The notes beneath the pieces are model-generated. The model did no database searches, had not been told where the DNA came from, and was given only the letters and a program-made list of their open reading frames with translations. This document shows positions 34,598 to 43,725 of a DNA stretch of 62,527 nt, piece by piece; within the stretch, counting starts at the first letter, position 1; each line of letters opens with the position of its first letter. Where the stretch lies: assembly GCA_020026175.1 (NCBI GenBank), contig JAHHQV010000006.1, forward strand, positions 1 to 62,527. Direction: 5' to 3'. Origin of the DNA: Phocaeicola sp. Lineage in GTDB: Bacteria; Bacteroidota; Bacteroidia; Bacteroidales; Bacteroidaceae. Made by a program: the position numbers and the translations under genes.

Positions 34598-36244
34598 CTA
34601 TAGTTCTGCATAGTTTTCGCTGTATGCCTTGAATACAGGTTTCCCTCCTTGTTGTTCGGTATTGAAGGCGTACCATATAAAGCAATCGGCTTTGGGTGTT
34701 GCTATCTTGCATAGCTTTAGTTCATCTGTGTAGTTGCCGAATACTATATTCCAGTTGTCAGGTGGTGTTACATGTTTGGTCTTTATGTTTTCGGCAGGCT
34801 TTTTCTTCAGTGACATTCCAGCTTCTATCCATGCCTGTGTTATTTCCAATATAAAGTCAGGATAATGTCCTTTGCAGAAATCATAAAGAATCTGTCCTCT
34901 TCTTTCTAGACCTAGCGGTTGGTCAATTACGCCTATTTCTGTGAGATATTCCAAAAAACGATGTAAGAATTGTTCATCTTTCAGGATAAGTTCTCTGGTT
35001 ACGTTTTGCCAAGCTTTGGCATTGTAGAATCCGTCAAGCAACCTAGAAAGTAGTCTTGCAGTTTGTAGCTCGTTGCATGTTATTTCTCTTGTTTCAAGTA
35101 CCTCGTATGGAGGAAGAGGAGAGTATTTTATACCTAGTTCTTCGGCTCTTCGTCTCATTTCTGTTCCTGGAAGCAGCTTTAATGATTCCAATTGGATTTC
35201 TCCGGCCTTGAATCCTGCTAGAGTACGTATATCCTCGAATATCTCCTCAAGGTGATAATGTGGCAAACCTGCTATCAGGTCTGCATGAGTTTCCATGTTG
35301 TTAAGCGAACATAGAAATTTTAATCCTTCTAGTGCATCATCCAGTTTTCCGGCTCTTTTGCTTGTTGTGAGTACAGATTTTTTCAGGCTTTGTATGCCTG
35401 CTTCAAGATGTAACAATCCTTTAGGCATATCTGCAAGTTCTCTCTTTAGCGTTTCTGTGAGTAGTGCAGGATGAATTTCAAGATGGAAATTTGTGTCAGG
35501 GTATTCTCTGAACAAGTCCAGCAACGCCTTTGCATGTCTGGTATTATAGTTGAAAGTTCTGTCTAGTACTCTTATGTTTCTGATACCATTATCGTGTATC
35601 ATTTTTACTCTTTTCTGTATTTTTTCGATAGAAAGGTTGCGCACGGGTTTTTCTCCACCGCTTACACAGAAAGCACATGTGTTAAAGCATCCTCTTGTGG
35701 TTTCTAGTTGAACAAAAGGTTTTTCCCAATTAAAGAAACAACTGTTTTCAGGTGATGACACTGCTTCAAAATCCATGACTCTAGAAATACCATTGTCATG
35801 ATAGATTCCATTTTTGTCATAATAGCATAGACCTTTTATATATTTCCAATTTTCTTTGTTATCCCACGATGACAACCATTCTTTGAATGTTTCTTCTCCT
35901 TCACCTCTGAATACACACTCTATGAAATCGTTTTTTATCAGAAATCTTTTGTTGTCGCCAAGAAATTCAGGTCCGCCAAGAATTATAAGGCATTGTGGCA
36001 TAAGTGCCTTGGCTCTTGATAGGATATGTAAAAGTTCTTCGTGATTGAAAAGCCAGCACGTAGCAGCTATGATGTCTGGAGTATATTTGCATATTTCCCC
36101 CGCAATCATTCCTGGGTTTTCGTTTATGGTTGCGGAAATTTTACTCCACTTTATATCCATATCTTTAATCTGTGCGTGTAATGCAGGAAGAGCAAGAGAT
36201 GAGTGGGCATACGAACTGTTCAGGTCTAACCATAGAATATTCAT
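34598..36244 (-). CDS. B12-binding-domain radical SAM protein (DUF4080 C terminus)
   Basis: Radical SAM enzyme with an N-terminal cobalamin-binding-like Rossmann domain (about 1-130), the iron-sulfur CxxxCxxC formed by Cys186, Cys190 and Cys193 in TRGCFNTCAFC, and a C-terminal DUF4080-type region. The SAM-binding GGE is replaced by VSGGEKPVRN nearby. The N-terminal half lacks the DxHxxG cobalamin ligand motif, so it may not bind B12. The reaction is unknown; related proteins modify tRNA or small metabolites. Transcribed alone; no promoter box was clear. Confidence 0.85.
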   Translation of the reverse strand: MNILWLDLNSSYAHSSLALPALHAQIKDMDIKWSKISATINENPGMIAGEICKYTPDIIAATCWLFNHEELLHILSRAKALMPQCLIILGGPEFLGDNKRFLIKNDFIECVFRGEGEETFKEWLSSWDNKENWKYIKGLCYYDKNGIYHDNGISRVMDFEAVSSPENSCFFNWEKPFVQLETTRGCFNTCAFCVSGGEKPVRNLSIEKIQKRVKMIHDNGIRNIRVLDRTFNYNTRHAKALLDLFREYPDTNFHLEIHPALLTETLKRELADMPKGLLHLEAGIQSLKKSVLTTSKRAGKLDDALEGLKFLCSLNNMETHADLIAGLPHYHLEEIFEDIRTLAGFKAGEIQLESLKLLPGTEMRRRAEELGIKYSPLPPYEVLETREITCNELQTARLLSRLLDGFYNAKAWQNVTRELILKDEQFLHRFLEYLTEIGVIDQPLGLERRGQILYDFCKGHYPDFILEITQAWIEAGMSLKKKPAENIKTKHVTPPDNWNIVFGNYTDELKLCKIATPKADCFIWYAFNTEQQGGKPVFKAYSENYAEL

Positions 36245-36283
36245 GAGATAAGTATATTTATGAGTGTAGGATAGTATAAAAAA

Positions 36284-36320
36284 AGCGAAGAAGCGTGAGT
36301 TGTTACCACGTTTCTTCGCT
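36284..36320 (-). terminator. prs terminator
   Basis: AGCGAAGAAGCGTG (36284-36297) pairs with CACGTTTCTTCGCT (36307-36320) with one G-U, followed on the minus strand by a T run. Confidence 0.88.
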
Positions 36321-36348
36321 CGTATTGTTTCTTTATTAATAGTCTTTA

Positions 36349-37287
36349 TTAAAGAAGATATTGTGAACTGATAGATTCATTAGTCATTACGCGGCGAATA
36401 GTTTCAGCAAACATATCAGCGATAGAAAGCTGTTTTACTTTAGCGCAACGGTTTGCATAAGGAATACTGTCAGTAAATACCATTTCTTCAAGATGAGAAT
36501 TCTGAACACGTTCAGAAGCAGGGTCAGACATTACACCGTGAGAAGCGATGGCTCTTACAGAAGTAGCACCTGCTTCTTTCATGATGTCTGCGGCTTTTGT
36601 GATTGTTCCTGCTGTATCTACCATATCGTCTATAAGAATAACGTTTTTGTCTTTTACATCTCCGATAATCTGCATAGAGGCAACAACATTAGCTTTTTCA
36701 CGAGTCTTGTTGCAAAGTACCAAAGGTACATCCAAGAATTTGGCATAAGTACTTGCACGTTTTGAACCTCCAACATCTGGAGTTGCTATTACCAGATTAT
36801 CAAGGTTTAGAGACAGAATGTATGGAGCAAAGATAGTAGAAGCATACAAGTGGTCTACTGGTATATCAAAGAATCCCTGAATCTGGTCAGCATGAAGGTC
36901 CATAGTGATAAGACGATCGATTCCTGCTACACTCAATAAGTTTGCTACAAGTTTTGCACCTATAGAAACACGTGGCTTATCCTTACGGTCCTGACGAGCC
37001 CATCCGAAGTAAGGGATTACCGCAATGATACTTTTTGCTGATGCACGCTTGGCAGCATCAATCATAAGCAAAAGTTCCATCAAATTGTCAGAGTTAGGGA
37101 ATGTAGACTGGACTAGGAATACGTGCTGTCCACGAATTGATTCCTCGAATGAAACTCCAAATTCTCCATCGGCAAAGTGAGTGATTTTCAAGTTACCGAG
37201 TTCGCAGCCTAGGCTGTTGCAGATTTTTTCTGCTAAGTATCTCGAGTTTGAACCAGAGAATACTTTAAAAGGTGATTGTACGTTCAT
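36349..37287 (-). CDS. prs: ribose-phosphate pyrophosphokinase
   Basis: Makes PRPP from ribose-5-phosphate and ATP for nucleotide, histidine, tryptophan and NAD synthesis. The catalytic flexible loop IPYFGWARQDRKDKPR, the ATP-site TMDLHADQIQGFF and the PRPP loop VILIDDMVDTAGTI are intact. At 312 residues it is the usual class I length. Stand-alone gene with its own promoter and terminator, just downstream of the thi operon. Confidence 0.97.
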   Translation of the reverse strand: MNVQSPFKVFSGSNSRYLAEKICNSLGCELGNLKITHFADGEFGVSFEESIRGQHVFLVQSTFPNSDNLMELLLMIDAAKRASAKSIIAVIPYFGWARQDRKDKPRVSIGAKLVANLLSVAGIDRLITMDLHADQIQGFFDIPVDHLYASTIFAPYILSLNLDNLVIATPDVGGSKRASTYAKFLDVPLVLCNKTREKANVVASMQIIGDVKDKNVILIDDMVDTAGTITKAADIMKEAGATSVRAIASHGVMSDPASERVQNSHLEEMVFTDSIPYANRCAKVKQLSIADMFAETIRRVMTNESISSQYLL

Positions 37288-37319
37288 TATAAAATAGATA
37301 TATTACCTTAATTATTTTG

Positions 37320-37351
37320 CAAAGTTATACCATTTAGGAAAGCAACACAAA
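37320..37351 (-). promoter_or_regulatory. prs promoter
   Basis: TTTG (37351-37348), a 20-bp spacer and TAACTTTG (37327-37320) on the minus strand, 32 bp before the ATG. It lies in the 93-bp gap after the last thi gene, so prs is not simply an extension of that operon. Confidence 0.7.
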
Positions 37352-37380
37352 TGTTTGACCGAAAATTTACAATATTATGA

Positions 37381-37989
37381 TTAATCTATCAGTTGTTTTA
37401 GCTTTCTGAAATTATTTATCAGTTCTTGATAGTTGTTGTCGTAATTTTGATCGAACTTTGACCATAGTCCTCCCATTATCGCAGCACCTTCAAAGCCGAA
37501 GTCTTTTACACGGAGAATATTGCTTTCATCTATACCGCCAAGAGCAATTACTTTTTTATCTATGATGTCAGCTTTCATTGCATCACGTATCTCTTCGGGG
37601 CTGAATTGCGATAGATATCCTTGTTTGGAAATACTGTTGAATATAGGGCTTAGAAACACGTAGTCGCATGTCATCTTGTCTGCTTTCACTTCTTCAAGTG
37701 TATGGCATGAAGCGCTTATGTTTCCTGAATAGTTATCTGGTGCTAATGGGTTACGACTACTCAGATGAATACCTTTAAGTTTGTATTCATCGCATAAATA
37801 GAAGTGATCATGTATTACTATCTTCTTATGATATTTTTCCGGTATAAGAGTTAGGAGCCTTTCTGCATATATAGCCTCCGTATTTGGCTTGCGTAGATGC
37901 AGAATGTCTAGTCCCTCTTCAAATAAAGCCGTTAGTATTTGGTCCTCCTCAACAAAGTATTCTGGAGTTGTTATCAATATAAGTTTCAT
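37381..37989 (-). CDS. TenI/ThiE-like protein, probable thiazole tautomerase
   Basis: Last gene of the thi operon and second ThiE-fold protein in it. The TIM barrel is recognisable (LHLRKPN, KGIHLSSRNPL, VIALGGID), but the pyrophosphate loop that is GPFRFTTTK in the true ThiE is here LSPIFNSISKQGY. It is therefore unlikely to be a second thiamine phosphate synthase. TenI-type proteins aromatise the thiazole product of ThiG, which fits the position. It is 202 residues long; activity is inferred. Confidence 0.82.
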   Translation of the reverse strand: MKLILITTPEYFVEEDQILTALFEEGLDILHLRKPNTEAIYAERLLTLIPEKYHKKIVIHDHFYLCDEYKLKGIHLSSRNPLAPDNYSGNISASCHTLEEVKADKMTCDYVFLSPIFNSISKQGYLSQFSPEEIRDAMKADIIDKKVIALGGIDESNILRVKDFGFEGAAIMGGLWSKFDQNYDNNYQELINNFRKLKQLID

Positions 37990-38047
37990 GTGTGTACCAC
38001 TAAAATGTAGTGCAAAGTTAGCAACCTGTTTTTAATAAACCTAATGT

Positions 38048-38740
38048 TTATAACAAAATAGTGCCTGTTTGAAGTGTTTTAACGTCAATATACCATAATT
38101 TTCCTGCCAAAACTTCTCCAAAACCAGTTATTATTTTAATAACTTCGGCAGCTTCGGTACAACCTACAATACCTGGAGTGAAACCTATTACACCTTTTTC
38201 GGGCGCAGGCATTGATTTCATTTCTTCTTCATCAGGGAACAACGTCCTATAGTCAGGTCCTCCGTTAAAGTTGAATACTGATACTTGTCCGTCAAAGGCT
38301 CTTATAGCCCCATAAACGTAAACTTTGCCAAGTTTTACGCATGTATCGTTTATGATGTATCTTGTAGAGAAATTGTCACATCCGTCTACAACTATGTCAT
38401 AGTTTGAAATGATACTTTCAGCATTCTCGGATGTGAGCCTTGTAGTATAAACTATTACCTTTATTTCAGAGTTGAGGCTTTCTATTCGCTCTTTTGCCTT
38501 TATGACTTTGGGCTGCCCCACTTCCTTTTCGGTATACAATACCTGTCTTTGCAGATTTGTGATACTCACAGTATCGTCGTCTATCAATCCTATTGTTCCT
38601 ATTCCTGCACCTGCAAGATATAGAGCTATAGGAGATCCCAGGCCACCTACTCCTACAATCAGTACTTTGGCTTTCTTGATTTTTTCCTGTCCCTCTTCGC
38701 CTATTTCGGGAAGTATCATTTGTCTGTTGTATCTGTCCAT
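38048..38740 (-). CDS. thiF: ThiF-like sulfur carrier adenylyltransferase
   Basis: E1-like enzyme that adenylates the C terminus of ThiS for sulfur transfer. The ATP-binding GVGGLGSPIALYLAGAG (about 31-47), the following NLQRQ arginine segment and DGCDNFSTRY are intact. Cys194 in GIVGCTEAAEV matches the catalytic cysteine. Odd: both zinc-binding Cys pairs known from E. coli ThiF are missing. The usual GPCYRC-type motif reads GPDYRTLFP, and the C terminus ends without a CxxC. At 230 residues it is slightly short. Fourth from the end of the thi gene series by position, between thiH and the TenI-like gene. Confidence 0.92.
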   Translation of the reverse strand: MDRYNRQMILPEIGEEGQEKIKKAKVLIVGVGGLGSPIALYLAGAGIGTIGLIDDDTVSITNLQRQVLYTEKEVGQPKVIKAKERIESLNSEIKVIVYTTRLTSENAESIISNYDIVVDGCDNFSTRYIINDTCVKLGKVYVYGAIRAFDGQVSVFNFNGGPDYRTLFPDEEEMKSMPAPEKGVIGFTPGIVGCTEAAEVIKIITGFGEVLAGKLWYIDVKTLQTGTILL

Positions 38741-38822
38741 TTTATTCGATAAAAAAACGTATCAGGATGTTTCTTGAAAAGGAAAATTCTGATACGTTAT
38801 ACATTAAAGAATTGTATATTAG

Positions 38823-39947
38823 TTATCTCCCCATCATGTCGAAAGAAACATCCCAATCTTTCCAAACAGGTATTCTACCCAATCCTTTAAGAACTTTTTC
38901 CATTTCTGCGGCAGTTCTGTCATCGCTGATATGGAATTGTTCAAGAGCCTGTGGATATGAATAATAGCCTCCTGGTTCTGTTTTGCTTTCGGCACTCATA
39001 GTTGTTACTCCCAAGGTTGCCATATTGTCACGTATATTGGCAGGTTCACGCGTAGAGTAGGAAATATCCACATCATGGTCAAAAATTCTCATGGCAAATG
39101 TAACCTGTGCAAGTTCTTTGTCGCTCATGATTACGTTTGGCTGGAAACCTTCGTTTTCTGCTGGTCGCATACGTGGAAAATTAACGCTGTATTTTGTTTT
39201 CCAGTATTTCTTTTGTAGATACCTCAGATGGTATGCCATCATTGTAACATCTGTACGCCAGTCTTCCAGTCCTATCAGAACCCCCATACCTATAGAATGT
39301 ACTCCAGATTGTCCCATACGGTCGAAGCCATTCACACGCCATTCAAACTTTGATTTCATACCTCTTGGATGATAAATATTATATCTGGCTTTGTTGTATG
39401 TCTCTTGAAAACAGATTACACCATTAAGACCATGTTTTACAAGTTCTGCATATTCTTCGGCCTTTAGTGGCATTACCTCTATTTTTAGATTAGAAAAATA
39501 TGGTTTTGCCAGATCTAGAGCCTTCGCTATATAAGGAACACCTGCTTTTGCAGGATTTTCTCCAGTTACTATAAGAAGGTTTTCAAATGGTCCGAGTTTT
39601 TTAATGGCCTTATATTCGTTTTCTATTTCTTCTGGCGTAAGAATAGTTCTTGCCATAGGATTGCTGATATGGAATCCGCAATATACGCACGAATTGGTAC
39701 ACGAGTTTGTGATATACAGAGGGATGAACATTGATATTGTTTTTCCAAATCGTTCTTCTGTATATTTGCGGCTCAGATGTGCCATTGGTTCCAGATATTT
39801 TTCTGCAGCAGGAGATATCATTGCCATGAAATCATCTATGTCGCATTTGCTTTTGCTTAGTGCGCGTATTACGTCAGCCTCTGTTTTTGAGTAAATGGCT
39901 TTGGTTGTTTCCTCCCAACTTATTTTCTCAAGTTCTTCTGAAAACAT
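38823..39947 (-). CDS. thiH: 2-iminoacetate synthase
   Basis: Radical SAM enzyme that cleaves tyrosine to dehydroglycine for thiazole formation under anaerobic conditions. The cluster motif is Cys83, Cys87, Cys90 in NSCTNSCVYCGF. The C-terminal BATS region contains YSTREPANIRDNMATLGVT, split as YSTREPANIRD. Using ThiH rather than the oxygen-dependent ThiO fits an anaerobe. It lies 66 bp after thiC and 82 bp before thiF. Confidence 0.96.
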   Translation of the reverse strand: MFSEELEKISWEETTKAIYSKTEADVIRALSKSKCDIDDFMAMISPAAEKYLEPMAHLSRKYTEERFGKTISMFIPLYITNSCTNSCVYCGFHISNPMARTILTPEEIENEYKAIKKLGPFENLLIVTGENPAKAGVPYIAKALDLAKPYFSNLKIEVMPLKAEEYAELVKHGLNGVICFQETYNKARYNIYHPRGMKSKFEWRVNGFDRMGQSGVHSIGMGVLIGLEDWRTDVTMMAYHLRYLQKKYWKTKYSVNFPRMRPAENEGFQPNVIMSDKELAQVTFAMRIFDHDVDISYSTREPANIRDNMATLGVTTMSAESKTEPGGYYSYPQALEQFHISDDRTAAEMEKVLKGLGRIPVWKDWDVSFDMMGR

Positions 39948-40013
39948 GATATTGTTATTTTGTTTTTAACCTCATGAAGCGTGGTTGTTTATGAGGTGAT
40001 AAGTTTGTTATGT

Positions 40014-41699
40014 TTAAATTTTTTTCAAGTCTCTGCTCAGCTTCATTGCACAGAAGTTAGGTCCGCACATAGTACAGTATTCTCCGTCGGTGTGACGTCC
40101 CTCGTTAAAATATTCCAATGCACGGTCTGGGTCGAGCGACAAATGGAACTGATCTCTCCATCTGAATTCGTATCTGGCCTTGCTTAAAGCATTGTCTCTT
40201 ATTTGTGCTCCCGGGTGTCCTTTTGCAAGGTCAGCAGCATGTGCGGCAATCTTATAGGTGATTACTCCAGTACGCACATCTTCTTTATTGGGAAGTCCAA
40301 GATGCTCTTTAGGGGTAACATAGCAAAGCATTGCAGTGCCAAGCCATCCTATTTGTGCAGCACCTATTGCTGATGTGATATGGTCATATCCTGGTGCAAT
40401 GTCAGTAACAAGAGGGCCCAATGTATAGAAAGGTGCATTGTGGCAAGACTTTATCTGGCGTTTCATGTTTTCCTGAATCTTGTGCAATGGTACATGTCCT
40501 GGACCTTCTATGAAAGCTTGTACGTTTTTGTCCCAAGCTCTAAGCACCAATTCTCCCAATGTATCTAGTTCGGCAAATTGGGCTTCGTCATTTGCATCAT
40601 AGATAGAGCCTGGGCGAAGTCCGTCTCCCAAAGATACGGCTACATCATATTGTGCAAGAATGTCGCAAATGTCATCGAAGTGTTCGTACAAGAAAGATTC
40701 CTGATTATGTATCAGGCACCATTTGCTCATGATAGAACCTCCTCGTGAAACTATTCCGCATAAACGTTTGTCGGCCAGATGCACATTGTGCAGACGTATG
40801 CCGGCATGTATGGTAAAGTAGTCTACACCCTGTTCGCATTGTTCGATAAGTGTATCTTTGTATATTTCCCAAGTCAGGTTTTCTACTTTGCCGTTTACTT
40901 TCTCTAATGCCTGATAAATAGGTACAGTACCTACAGGTACAGGGCAGTTGCGTACAATCCATTCTCGTGTTTCATGGATGTTTTCACCCGTAGATAAATC
41001 CATCAAGGTGTCACCTCCCCATTTGCAGCTCCATACAGCTTTGTCTACTTCCTCATCTATACTTGAAGTTGTGGCTGAATTTCCGATATTAGTATTGATT
41101 TTCACTAAGAATTTGCGTCCTATAATCATAGGTTCTGATTCAGGGTGATTGATGTTTGCAGGCAAGACAGCCCGTCCTGCTGCTATCTCGTCACGTACAA
41201 ATTCCGGAGTGATATAAGTGTCGATGCCAAGCTCCTTGCAGTTCATGTTCTCGCGTATGGCAACGTATTCCATTTCAGGAGTAACTATACCCTTTTTTGC
41301 ATAATACATCTGTGTGCAGCATCTGTCTTTTTTCGCACGATAAGGCAATGCAATATGTTCGAAACGCAAATGGTCAAGCGACTTGTCGTCACGGCGCATC
41401 TTTCCATATTCTGAAGTGATTGATGGTAATTGTTCAACATCACCTCTTTCTATTATCCATGATTCACGCAAGCGGTTGATACCTTTTTTCAGGTCTACGG
41501 TTATATTAGGGTCACTGAATGGTCCGCTTGTATCATATATAAGCACTGGGGCGTTTTCAGTTGTAATTTTTTCTCCATTTTCAATATTTACAGTTGGTGT
41601 CAGGTTGACTTTCTGCATACCCACCTTTATAAAAGGGAAAATTTGTCCTTGTATGTAATGCTTTTCAGCATGGGCATAAGCTTTCTTTTCTTTGTCCAT
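40014..41699 (-). CDS. thiC: phosphomethylpyrimidine synthase
   Basis: Converts aminoimidazole ribotide to HMP phosphate by an unusual radical SAM reaction. The C-terminal cluster motif Cys542, Cys545, Cys550 (GEYCTMCGPNFC) is intact, as are SLGDGLRPGS and the zinc-site EGPGHVPLH. The N-terminal domain (about 1-110) is also complete. At 561 residues it is a bit shorter than the E. coli enzyme. Third gene shared between the pyrimidine and thiazole branches of this operon, 30 bp after thiG. Confidence 0.97.
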   Translation of the reverse strand: MDKEKKAYAHAEKHYIQGQIFPFIKVGMQKVNLTPTVNIENGEKITTENAPVLIYDTSGPFSDPNITVDLKKGINRLRESWIIERGDVEQLPSITSEYGKMRRDDKSLDHLRFEHIALPYRAKKDRCCTQMYYAKKGIVTPEMEYVAIRENMNCKELGIDTYITPEFVRDEIAAGRAVLPANINHPESEPMIIGRKFLVKINTNIGNSATTSSIDEEVDKAVWSCKWGGDTLMDLSTGENIHETREWIVRNCPVPVGTVPIYQALEKVNGKVENLTWEIYKDTLIEQCEQGVDYFTIHAGIRLHNVHLADKRLCGIVSRGGSIMSKWCLIHNQESFLYEHFDDICDILAQYDVAVSLGDGLRPGSIYDANDEAQFAELDTLGELVLRAWDKNVQAFIEGPGHVPLHKIQENMKRQIKSCHNAPFYTLGPLVTDIAPGYDHITSAIGAAQIGWLGTAMLCYVTPKEHLGLPNKEDVRTGVITYKIAAHAADLAKGHPGAQIRDNALSKARYEFRWRDQFHLSLDPDRALEYFNEGRHTDGEYCTMCGPNFCAMKLSRDLKKI

Positions 41700-41729
41700 A
41701 GTTACATTTGTTATATTAGTTGTTGTGTA

Positions 41730-42506
41730 TTAATCGTTAAGAAATGCAGTTAGAGGAGATGATGCCGAAGCAATAAGGCTTTCAGATTTCAGCCCAAGTC
41801 CAGCTTCGTATGCTCGTCTTCCGGCAATCACAGCTTCTTTGAATGCTATAGCCATTTCTACAGGGTTTCCGGCTACAGCTATTGCAGTATTTACCAGGCA
41901 AGCAGCTGCTCCCATTTCCATTGCTTCTGCAGCATGGCTTGGGGCACCGATGCCGGCATCTACTACCACCGGAACATTACTCTGTTCAATGATGATGCGT
42001 AAGAAATCGCGTGTTTGTAGTCCCTTGTTTGTGCCTATAGGTGCCGCAAGAGGCATTACTGTTGCAGCACCTGCCTCTTCAAGTCTCTTGCATAGGGTAG
42101 GGTCTGCCTGACAGTATGGTAAAACTACAAATCCCATTTTTACAAGTTCTTCGGTAGCCTTTAGTGTTTCTGTAGAGTCAGGCAGCAAGTATCGTGGGTC
42201 TGGATGTATTTCCAATTTCAGCCAGTTTGTTCCAAAGGCTTCACGTGCCATTTGTGCTGCAAATATAGCCTCTTCGGCTGTTCTTACTCCTGATGTGTTA
42301 GGAAGAAGTTGTATGTGAGGATGGACTATATGTTTCATCATGTCGTCTTCCTTATTGTCAAGTTCTATACGTTTCATTGCTACAGTAACCATTTCGGTGC
42401 CTGAGGCAAGAATAGTTTCCTCCATGTTTTTGTTGGAATTGAATTTACCGGTTCCCAGGAAAAGGCGTGAGTCAAACACTCTGCCTGCTATGATAAGTTT
42501 TTCCAT
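41730..42506 (-). CDS. thiG: thiazole synthase
   Basis: Builds the thiazole phosphate carboxylate from deoxyxylulose phosphate, dehydroglycine and ThiS thiocarboxylate. TIM barrel with DSRLFLGTGKF at 12-22, TSGVRTAEEAI, the Schiff-base Lys in TNWLKLEIHPD and the phosphate loop VVVDAGIGAPSHA. It is 258 residues long. Four bases separate its start from the thiE stop codon. Confidence 0.97.
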   Translation of the reverse strand: MEKLIIAGRVFDSRLFLGTGKFNSNKNMEETILASGTEMVTVAMKRIELDNKEDDMMKHIVHPHIQLLPNTSGVRTAEEAIFAAQMAREAFGTNWLKLEIHPDPRYLLPDSTETLKATEELVKMGFVVLPYCQADPTLCKRLEEAGAATVMPLAAPIGTNKGLQTRDFLRIIIEQSNVPVVVDAGIGAPSHAAEAMEMGAAACLVNTAIAVAGNPVEMAIAFKEAVIAGRRAYEAGLGLKSESLIASASSPLTAFLND

Positions 42507-42510
42507 TATA

Positions 42511-43134
42511 CTAATAGTTGTTGATTATATTCATTATACGTTTTGTTTCTTCTATAGGGCTGTCTGCATTTATAATTGTCCCGCTGAGTGCTATGCCTGT
42601 AACACCTGTTTTCATTATTTCAGGAATATCATTATATGTAATGCCTCCTATGGCCACTATGGGTATGTCAATGTTGTTTTCCTTCATCTTGTTCACTATT
42701 TCGGAGTATCCTTCAAGTCCTAAAATAGGGCTTAGCTTTTCTTTGGTGGTAGTAAATCTGAAAGGGCCACAACCTATATAGTTTGCTCCCGATTTATAAT
42801 GTGACAATGCATCTTCAAAGGTATTCGCAGTACCTCCTATTATGAAGTCCTTGCCAAGCATGTTTCGTGCTTCGGATATAGGCATGTCGTTTTTGCCTAA
42901 ATGTACTCCGTCTGCTTTGATTTTTCTGACAAGTTCAACTCTGTCGTCGATTATGAAAGTGGCACAATGCTTTTTACACATCTCCTGCATTTCTATAGCC
43001 ATTGCCTCCACATCTTCATCTGATGCATTTTTCATTCTGAGCTGAATCCATTTGCAGCCGCCTTCCAATGCCAGACGTGCAGAGTCGAGATAAGAATATT
43101 TGTCGTTGAAATGAGTGATAAATTGAAGTTTCAT
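42511..43134 (-). CDS. thiE: thiamine phosphate synthase
   Basis: Couples HMP-PP and thiazole phosphate to thiamine phosphate. Canonical motifs are present: QLRMKN, DGVHLGKNDM, GPFRFTTTKEK (pyrophosphate loop) and VAIGGI. I chose ATG 43134 (MKLQFITHFNDKY, 207 residues). A GTG five codons upstream is part of a GGAGGG purine tract that looks like a ribosome binding site and overlaps the thiS stop region, so the genes are coupled. Confidence 0.95.
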   Translation of the reverse strand: MKLQFITHFNDKYSYLDSARLALEGGCKWIQLRMKNASDEDVEAMAIEMQEMCKKHCATFIIDDRVELVRKIKADGVHLGKNDMPISEARNMLGKDFIIGGTANTFEDALSHYKSGANYIGCGPFRFTTTKEKLSPILGLEGYSEIVNKMKENNIDIPIVAIGGITYNDIPEIMKTGVTGIALSGTIINADSPIEETKRIMNIINNY

Positions 43135-43138
43135 CTTA

Positions 43139-43339
43139 TTACCCTCCACATGCAGCTTTTATTATTGTCAGATTGTCTCCTTTTTGTATGGCATATGTTT
43201 CCCATTCTTTACGTGGAATCATTTTATTGTTTACTGCTACAGCCACACCCTGAGCAGGCAGTTCCAGCTGTATTGCCAGTTGTGCAATAGTATTGCCGTC
43301 AAGCAGTTCTGTTTCCTTGTTGTTGACTGAAATCTTCAT
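43139..43339 (-). CDS. thiS: sulfur carrier protein ThiS
   Basis: Ubiquitin-fold sulfur carrier, 66 residues, ending in the required Gly-Gly (KAACGG). First gene of the thi operon, behind the TPP riboswitch. Its C terminus is adenylated by ThiF and supplies sulfur to ThiG. The stop codon lies beside the thiE ribosome binding site. Confidence 0.96.
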   Translation of the reverse strand: MKISVNNKETELLDGNTIAQLAIQLELPAQGVAVAVNNKMIPRKEWETYAIQKGDNLTIIKAACGG

Positions 43340-43445
43340 AACTGATTTTTTTAAATGTTAAAACAATTATAGAAGCAGCTTTCAAAGAGGACCTGAAGAT
43401 GTGTTTGTCAAATGTCTGGTCTTGATGAGATATGTCTTGTATGAT

Positions 43446-43529
43446 GACAATCCCTTCGTCGGCATTAACCGCATCAGGTTCATAGGGTATAATCTCAGCC
43501 TGAAACTCATTTCTAGGCACCCCTTTGTC
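43446..43529 (-). ncRNA. TPP riboswitch (THI element)
   Basis: On the minus strand the conserved THI-box blocks appear in order: GGGGTGCC, GGCTGAGA, ATACCC, GAACCTGA, GCGGTTAATGCC and CGAAGGGA. They are closed by a GACAA/TTGTC P1 stem. It precedes thiS by about 105 nt and should lower thi expression when TPP is abundant. I see no rho-independent terminator between it and thiS, so control may be at translation initiation or through a less obvious structure. Confidence 0.95.
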
Positions 43530-43541
43530 TTTCTTCTGTTA

Positions 43542-43549
43542 CAAAAGTA
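43542..43549 (-). promoter_or_regulatory. -7 box of thi operon promoter
   Basis: TACTTTTG on the minus strand, just upstream of the riboswitch. A TTG lies 22 bp further upstream (43574-43572), slightly beyond the usual 19-21 bp. Confidence 0.5.
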
Positions 43550-43673
43550 GATAAAAGATTTGTATTTGATACAAGTTTTATCTGTTTTTTTGATAGCTTG
43601 GTATTATATTCCCGATAAATGACTGAAACAAATATTTGATTTGCCGTACAATCGTAATATGGTCAATAAAAAA

Positions 43674-43715
43674 AAGAAGATATGTCAGAATAAATATATT
43701 GAGACATATCTTCTT
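43674..43715 (-). terminator. terminator of ABM monooxygenase gene
   Basis: Perfect 13-bp stem AAGAAGATATGTC / GACATATCTTCTT, followed on the minus strand by a long T run. Confidence 0.9.
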
Positions 43716-43725
43716 CTATTTGTTT

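Noticed and set aside
34598..36244. cobalamin-dependent methylase
   Set aside because: The N-terminal domain lacks the DxHxxG cobalamin ligand motif, so B12 use is not supported.
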